From: Pseudomonas sichuanensis | GTDB taxonomy: Bacteria; Pseudomonadota; Gammaproteobacteria; Pseudomonadales; Pseudomonadaceae | NCBI RefSeq assembly: GCF_003231305.1 | Contig: NZ_QKVM01000013.1 | Location: 48,293-112,292, forward strand | Reading direction: 5' to 3' | Length of the DNA: 64,000 nucleotides | Shown here: positions 59,396 through 64,000 of the stretch, one piece after another | Position numbering within the stretch: the stretch's first letter is position 1 | How the letters are laid out: each line of letters starts with the position of its first letter | Notes under the pieces: generated by a model | What the model was told of the DNA's origin: nothing | What the model saw: only the letters and a program-made list of their open reading frames with translations | Databases searched by the model: none | Position numbers and translations under genes: made by a program

Positions 59396-60229
59396 TCAGG
59401 GCTGCGCTGCCGAGGTGTCGTTGCTGTTATCGAAGAAGTGACGCGCCTGTTGCAGGTAGTCCTCGCGCAGTTCCGGGTCCAGCCAGCGGGCGTACAGGGC
59501 GGGCAGGGTGTCGCGGCGCAGGGCCGGCAGCAACTGGTCGATGTGGGCGATGGCTTCGCGCCCTTGCGGTGTGTCCGAGCACCCCACATGCAGGAACTGG
59601 TAGTGGTCTACGCCGCTGATGGGATAGAAGCGGTAGTCGTCCAATGAGCCGCCTTGCTGCTCGATCAGGTAGCGCGCCTCTGGCCAGTAGCTGAGCACCA
59701 GTTGCAGGCGGCCCAGTTGCTGCATCTGCAGCAGGCTGGCGGTCGCATCGTTGCCGAAGTGGCGGCTGAAGGCGCTGTCGGGCAGCTGGCGCAGGATTTC
59801 GTCGACCTGCGCGCTGTAGCTGCGCTCGGCGACGATGCCCAGTTTGAGCCGGGTCTTGTCGAGCAAGGCTTTGAGCTCGACCTGCTGGCCGTCGAGGAAG
59901 GGTTCCAGCAACGGCTGGTCCTGCTTGCGCACAACCAGCCCGCTGCTCAGCACCCCCAGCGAAGGCTTGGAGAAATGCACGTACTTGGCGCGCTCGGGCG
60001 TCCAGAGCAGGGTCGGGTCGCAGGTGAAACTCGGTTCCATGAGCATCTGGATGCCCCGGGCGCGATTGACCCGCACGATGCTGTGGTCGTACTCGGGCAT
60101 CTGCGCGATCAGCTTCGGCAGCATCAGGTCGACTACGCCCTGGCCCTTCCCGGCGCCTTCGAAAATGGTGAACGGCGGCAGGTCACGGACCAGCCACAAC
60201 AGGCGCTCCTTGGCGTGTGCCGACGGCAT
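59396..60229 (-). CDS. Periplasmic solute-binding-like protein (TIGR02285-like); start probably further upstream
   Basis: Coordinates use the first standard start (ATG 60229, 277 aa), but this cuts a signal peptide. The frame continues upstream without a stop to 60298 with a basic then hydrophobic stretch (RRRRLARLPVILCLLL) running into AMPSAHA, a clean Sec signal with cleavage after AHA. The only start-like codon for it is CTG at 60298, overlapping the CoA-transferase stop. The mature protein resembles bacterial extracellular solute-binding proteins (SBP_bac_3-like: LLWLVRDLPPFTIFEGAGKGQG, later FRFYP-type region YRFYPISGVDHYQFLHVGCS). Ligand unknown; no permease nearby. Confidence 0.8.
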   Translation of the reverse strand: MPSAHAKERLLWLVRDLPPFTIFEGAGKGQGVVDLMLPKLIAQMPEYDHSIVRVNRARGIQMLMEPSFTCDPTLLWTPERAKYVHFSKPSLGVLSSGLVVRKQDQPLLEPFLDGQQVELKALLDKTRLKLGIVAERSYSAQVDEILRQLPDSAFSRHFGNDATASLLQMQQLGRLQLVLSYWPEARYLIEQQGGSLDDYRFYPISGVDHYQFLHVGCSDTPQGREAIAHIDQLLPALRRDTLPALYARWLDPELREDYLQQARHFFDNSNDTSAAQP

Positions 60230-60294
60230 CGCCAGCAGCAGGCAGAGGATGACGGGCAGGCGCGCAAGGCGCCTACGCCTGGCTGTCGCGCGAG

Positions 60295-61494
60295 TCAGAC
60301 CGTGCCCGCCTGGCGCAGGCCGGCGATGGCGGCCGTGTCGTAGCCCAGGCTGGCCAGCACGCTGTCGGTGTGCTCACCCAGGGCCGGGCCTACCCATTCG
60401 GTGGAACCTGGGGTGTCGGAGAGCTTGGGTACGATGCCGGGCATCTTGAACGGCTTGCCGTCCGGCAACTTGGCCTGGAGGAACATCTCGCGTGCCAGGT
60501 ACTGCGGGTCGCTGAACATGTCTTCGGCCGAGAAGATCCGGCTGGCCGGCACTTCGGCGTCATTGAGTACCTGCATGACGCTGTCGAGCGGCAGGCCGTT
60601 GGCCCAACGGTCGATCACCCCGTACAGCTCGTCGCGGCGTGCGTCGCGGCCATCATTGCTGGCCAATGCCGCATCGTTTGCCAGGTCGTCGCGGCCGATG
60701 GCCTGCATGAAGCGCTTGAAGATCGCATCGCCATTGGCGCCGATCTGCACATGGCGGCCATCGGCGGTGGTGTGGATGGAGGAGGGGGTGATGCCGGGCA
60801 TGATGTTGCCGGTGCGCTCGCGGATGAAACCGAACACGTCGAACTCCGGGACCATGCTCTCCATCATGGCGAAGATCGCCTCGTACAGCGCCACGTCCAC
60901 CACCTGGCCCTGGCCGCCGTTCACCTCGCAGTGACGCAGCGCCATCAGCGCGCCGATCACGCCCCACAGGGCGGCGATCGAATCACCGATGGAGATCCCC
61001 GTGCGCACGGGCGGGCGGTCCTCGAAACCGGTGATGTAGCGCAGCCCGCCCATCGACTCGCCCACCGCGCCAAAGCCCGGCTGGTCCTTCATCGGGCCGG
61101 TCTGGCCGAAGCCCGACAGGCGCACCATCACCAGGCGCGGGTTCAGCGCGTGCAGCACATCCCAGCCCAGGCCGAGTTTCTCCAGCACGCCGGGGCGGAA
61201 GTTCTCGATCAGGATGTCGGCCTCGGCCAGCAGGCGCTTGAGCACCTCGCGGCCTTCCGGGTGCTTGAGGTTGAGGGTCAGCGACTGCTTGTTGCGCGCC
61301 TGCACGAACCACCACAGCGAAGTGCCCTCGTACAGCTTGCGCCACTTGCGCAGCGGATCGCCGCCGTCGGGCGACTCGACCTTGATCACCTCGGCACCGA
61401 ACTCGGCGCAGATGCGTGAGGCGAACGGGCCGGCGATCAAGGTGCCGAGCTCGATCACTTTCAGGCCGGCGAGGGGTTTGCTGGGCGTGGTCAT
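60295..61494 (-). CDS. CaiB/BaiF-type (family III) CoA transferase
   Basis: 399 aa; moves CoA between carboxylic acids. Conserved start PLAGLKVIELGTLIAGPFAS (residues about 6-25), then EVIKVESPDGGDPLRKW and NLKHPEGREVLKRLL, and the catalytic-Asp-region block FGAVGESMGGLRYITGFEDRPP (about 150-170). Acyl donor and acceptor cannot be told. ATG 61494. The downstream periplasmic protein overlaps or abuts its stop, but a functional link between them is not evident. Confidence 0.93.
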   Translation of the reverse strand: MTTPSKPLAGLKVIELGTLIAGPFASRICAEFGAEVIKVESPDGGDPLRKWRKLYEGTSLWWFVQARNKQSLTLNLKHPEGREVLKRLLAEADILIENFRPGVLEKLGLGWDVLHALNPRLVMVRLSGFGQTGPMKDQPGFGAVGESMGGLRYITGFEDRPPVRTGISIGDSIAALWGVIGALMALRHCEVNGGQGQVVDVALYEAIFAMMESMVPEFDVFGFIRERTGNIMPGITPSSIHTTADGRHVQIGANGDAIFKRFMQAIGRDDLANDAALASNDGRDARRDELYGVIDRWANGLPLDSVMQVLNDAEVPASRIFSAEDMFSDPQYLAREMFLQAKLPDGKPFKMPGIVPKLSDTPGSTEWVGPALGEHTDSVLASLGYDTAAIAGLRQAGTV

Positions 61495-61644
61495 GGGGCA
61501 TCCGTGGCAGCTGGGCGTGAGCGCAGGTTGTATCACAGCTCGGCGGTGGCAGGTACTGTCGCCGCGCACTCGCGATGGGCAAGGGTCTTCGTCTGCCAGA
61601 TCGGTTAGACTGTGCGACTTTCTTTTCTACGAAGCCCCGCGCCC

Positions 61645-62187
61645 ATGGCCCAGCCGTCCACCACCTACAAGTTCGAACTGAATCTGACCGACCTCGACCG
61701 CGGCGTGTACGAGAGTGTCCGTCAGACCATCGCCCGTCACCCTTCGGAGACCGAGGAGCGCATGGCCGTGCGTTTGCTGGCCTATGCCATCTGGTACAAC
61801 GAGCAGCTGTCGTTTGGCCGTGGTCTGTCGGATGTCGACGAAGCCCCGCTGTGGGAAAAGAGCCTGGACGACCGCATCCTGCACTGGATCGAAGTTGGCC
61901 AGCCGGATGCCGAGCGCCTGACCTGGTGCTCGCGCCGCACTGAACGCACCAGCCTGCTGGCCTACGGCAGCCTACGGGTGTGGCGGACCAAGGTGGGCGA
62001 TGCGGTCAAGGGCCTGAAGAACCTGAACATCGCCGCTGTGCCGCAAGAGGTGCTGGAGACCCTGGCCACCGACATGCCACGGACCATCAAGTGGGACGTG
62101 ATGATCAGCGAAGGCACTATTTTCGTCACCGACGACCGCGGCCAGCACGAAGTGCAGCTGGAGTGGCTGCTCGGCGAGCGCGGCTAA
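61645..62187 (+). CDS. yaeQ: YaeQ family protein
   Basis: 180 aa, PD-(D/E)XK-fold family of unknown function. E. coli YaeQ can complement RfaH-dependent haemolysin expression when overproduced, which is not shown to be its natural role. Conserved start TYKFELNLTDLDRGVYESV and ETEERMAVRLLAYAIWYNEQL; the acidic residues of the DExK-like core lie around LSFGRGLSDVDEAPLW. ATG 61645. recJ follows after 31 bases in the same direction. Confidence 0.92.
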   Translation: MAQPSTTYKFELNLTDLDRGVYESVRQTIARHPSETEERMAVRLLAYAIWYNEQLSFGRGLSDVDEAPLWEKSLDDRILHWIEVGQPDAERLTWCSRRTERTSLLAYGSLRVWRTKVGDAVKGLKNLNIAAVPQEVLETLATDMPRTIKWDVMISEGTIFVTDDRGQHEVQLEWLLGERG

Positions 62188-62218
62188 GCCGCCCCTTACA
62201 CTGATTACCGAAGACCCC

Positions 62219-63928
62219 ATGCGTATCGAACCCCGCCCCCTGCCGTCGACCCTGCCATTTTTGGGTAACCTGCCGCCCTTGCTGACCCGCCTGTACGCCG
62301 CCCGTGGCGTGCAGTCCGAAGCCGAGCTGGACAAAGGCCTGGCCCGGCTGCTGCCGTACCAGCAGCTCAAGGGCATCGAGGCGGCGGTGGACCTGCTGGT
62401 CGAAGCCCTCGATCAGCGCCAGCGCATCCTCATCGTCGGCGACTTCGACGCCGACGGCGCCACCGCCAGCACAGTCGGTGTACTGGGGCTGCGGCTGTTG
62501 GGCGCGGCGCATGTCGATTACCTGGTGCCCAACCGTTTTGAATACGGCTATGGCCTGACCCCCGAGATCGTCGAAGTGGCGTTGCAGCGCCAGCCGCAGT
62601 TGCTGATCACCGTGGACAACGGCATCTCCAGCGTCGAAGGCGTGGCGGCGGCCAAGGCTGCCGGGCTCAAGGTGCTGGTCACCGACCACCACCTGCCCGG
62701 CCAGCAATTGCCGGAGGCCGACGCCATCGTCAACCCGAACCAGCCAGGCTGCGCGTTCCCGAGCAAGTCGCTGGCGGGCGTCGGGGTGATCTTCTACGTG
62801 CTGATGGCCCTGCGCGCTCGCTTGCGCAGCCTCGGCCGCTACGACAGCCAGCCGCAGCCGAACATCGGTGAGCTGCTCGACCTGGTCGCGCTGGGCAGCG
62901 TCGCCGACGTGGTGCCGCTGGATGCCAACAACCGTATCCTGGTGCACCAGGGCCTGGAGCGCATCCGCGCTGGCCGCGCCCGCCCCGGGCTCAAGGCGAT
63001 CCTCGAGGTGGCCCGCCGCGACCACCAGCGCATCACCTCCACCGACCTGGGTTTCATCCTCGGCCCACGGCTCAACGCCGCCGGGCGCCTGGACGACATG
63101 AGCCTGGGCATCGAATGCCTGCTGTGCGATGACGCCGCGCTGGCATTGGACATGGCTCAGCAACTGGATGGCCTGAACCAGGACCGCAAGTCCATCGAGC
63201 AGGGCATGCAGCGCGAAGCCCTGGCGCAGCTCAAGGACCTGCCGGTCGAATCGATGCCCTATGGCCTGTGCCTGTTCGATGCCGATTGGCACCAAGGGGT
63301 GATCGGCATTCTGGCCTCGCGGCTGAAGGAGCGTTACCACCGGCCGACCATCGCTTTCGCCGACGCGGGCGAGGGCATGCTCAAGGGCTCGGCGCGTTCG
63401 GTGGCGGGGTTCCATATCCGTGATGCGCTGGATGCGGTGGCGGCGCGCCACCCGGCGTTGATCAGCAAGTTCGGTGGGCATGCCATGGCGGCGGGGCTTT
63501 CATTGCCCGAGGCGAATTTCCCGGCGTTTGCCGAGGCGTTCGACGAGGAGGTGCGCCGGCAACTGCGTGAGGAGGACCTGACGGGGCGGTTGCTGTCGGA
63601 TGGGACTTTGGCGGTCGAGGAGTTTCATCTGGACCTGGCGCGGGCTTTGCGTAATGCCGGGCCCTGGGGGCAGCACTTTCCTGAGCCGTTGTTCCATGGG
63701 GTGTTTCAGCTGGTCGAGCAGCGGGTCGTCGGTGAGCGGCATCTGAAGGTGGTGCTCAAGAGCGAGTGTGGTTCGGTGCGGTTGGATGGGATTGCCTTTG
63801 GGATTGATCGGGAGGTTTGGCCGAATCCAACGGTGCGGTGGGTGGAGTTGGCTTACAAGTTGGATGTGAATGAGTTTCGGGGGAATGAGAGTGTGCAGCT
63901 GATGATTGCTCACATGGAGGCGCGGTGA
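62219..63928 (+). CDS. recJ: Single-stranded-DNA-specific 5'-3' exonuclease RecJ
   Basis: 569 aa DHH-family nuclease acting in recombinational and mismatch repair. Motif I GDFDADGATAS (residues 74-84), motif II VDNG (about 132), motif III TDHHLPG (155-161) and motif IV (ALGSVADVVPL, about 222) are intact; DHHA1 and OB domains follow. The last about 130 codons use noticeably more T and G at third positions than the rest of the gene. A TTGG/TTAG tetranucleotide repeat begins 8 bases after the stop. Confidence 0.96.
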   Translation: MRIEPRPLPSTLPFLGNLPPLLTRLYAARGVQSEAELDKGLARLLPYQQLKGIEAAVDLLVEALDQRQRILIVGDFDADGATASTVGVLGLRLLGAAHVDYLVPNRFEYGYGLTPEIVEVALQRQPQLLITVDNGISSVEGVAAAKAAGLKVLVTDHHLPGQQLPEADAIVNPNQPGCAFPSKSLAGVGVIFYVLMALRARLRSLGRYDSQPQPNIGELLDLVALGSVADVVPLDANNRILVHQGLERIRAGRARPGLKAILEVARRDHQRITSTDLGFILGPRLNAAGRLDDMSLGIECLLCDDAALALDMAQQLDGLNQDRKSIEQGMQREALAQLKDLPVESMPYGLCLFDADWHQGVIGILASRLKERYHRPTIAFADAGEGMLKGSARSVAGFHIRDALDAVAARHPALISKFGGHAMAAGLSLPEANFPAFAEAFDEEVRRQLREEDLTGRLLSDGTLAVEEFHLDLARALRNAGPWGQHFPEPLFHGVFQLVEQRVVGERHLKVVLKSECGSVRLDGIAFGIDREVWPNPTVRWVELAYKLDVNEFRGNESVQLMIAHMEAR

Positions 63929-63935
63929 CTGGCCT

Positions 63936-63971
63936 TTAGTTAGTTGGTTAGTTGGTTGGTTGGTTGGTTTT
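63936..63971 (+). repeat. Tetranucleotide repeat (TTAG/TTGG) after recJ
   Basis: Run of TTAGTTAGTTGGTTAG then four TTGG-type units, ending in T-rich sequence. Too few and too irregular to be certain of slippage, but unusual in this GC-rich setting. Confidence 0.75.
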
Positions 63972-64000
63972 TGTAGTTGTATGCGCATTCGTTTGTGATG

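Overview
The window reads as chromosome of a Pseudomonas putida-group bacterium. The GC-rich, strongly GC3-biased codon use fits this. So does the gene set: a gtsCD/oprB glucose-uptake end followed by hexR/zwf-pgl-eda, a multicopper oxidase coupled to tadA, xseA-M23 peptidase, guaBA and mltF/purL, then ffh-rpsP-rimM-trmD-rplS, xerD-dsbC-hom-thrC and recJ. Pseudomonas-type REP palindromes sit in many intergenic spaces. The window opens inside a permease gene and ends just after recJ. I found no tRNA, rRNA, CRISPR array, insertion sequence or prophage.

Layout. 1-8.1 kb is carbohydrate uptake and the Entner-Doudoroff entry: ABC permease and ATPase, OprB porin, hexose-6-P mutarotase, HexR repressor, then the overlapping zwf-pgl-eda unit. 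8.1-14.6 kb is the least ordinary part. The end of eda and its terminator are duplicated around a REP pair, and next to this lies a tightly packed five-gene minus-strand operon of uncharacterised proteins. It encodes two paralogous coiled-coil proteins, two paralogous single-TM proteins and one helical TelA-like protein, in the order A1-B-C1-C2-A2. 14.6-20.7 kb holds leuA with a candidate leucine-rich leader peptide, an M23 peptidase, xseA, a 65-bp inverted repeat, a TSUP permease and a zinc-ribbon protein. 20.8-34.5 kb holds guaBA, an OsmC protein, a membrane sulfatase/phosphotransferase, cumA-like multicopper oxidase plus tadA, mltF, purL and a NIF3-like protein.

34.6-47.2 kb holds a HET-C-related protein, a Tat-exported PhoX phosphatase, an L,D-transpeptidase, two Nudix hydrolases (convergence is avoided: they are divergent), gamma-carbonic anhydrase, DUF1289, a VUT transporter, purT, an MHS-family MFS transporter, a CorC-like CBS protein and a YpjD/CcsA-like protein. 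47.4-63.9 kb is core housekeeping: ffh, the rpsP-rimM-trmD-rplS operon, a thioesterase, a CPA antiporter, xerD, dsbC, hom, thrC, a degenerate receiver-like protein, DUF3509, a periplasmic binding-like protein, a CaiB-type CoA transferase, yaeQ and recJ.

How the genes work together. OprB and the Gts ABC transporter bring glucose to the cytoplasm. Mutarotase, Zwf, Pgl and Eda serve its oxidation to pyruvate and glyceraldehyde-3-P, and HexR is the expected repressor. PurL, PurT, GuaB and GuaA are steps of purine synthesis; hom/thrC and leuA are amino-acid synthesis. The best candidate for an undescribed system is the A1-B-C1-C2-A2 operon at 8352-14429. The functional reading of it here is inference from architecture only.
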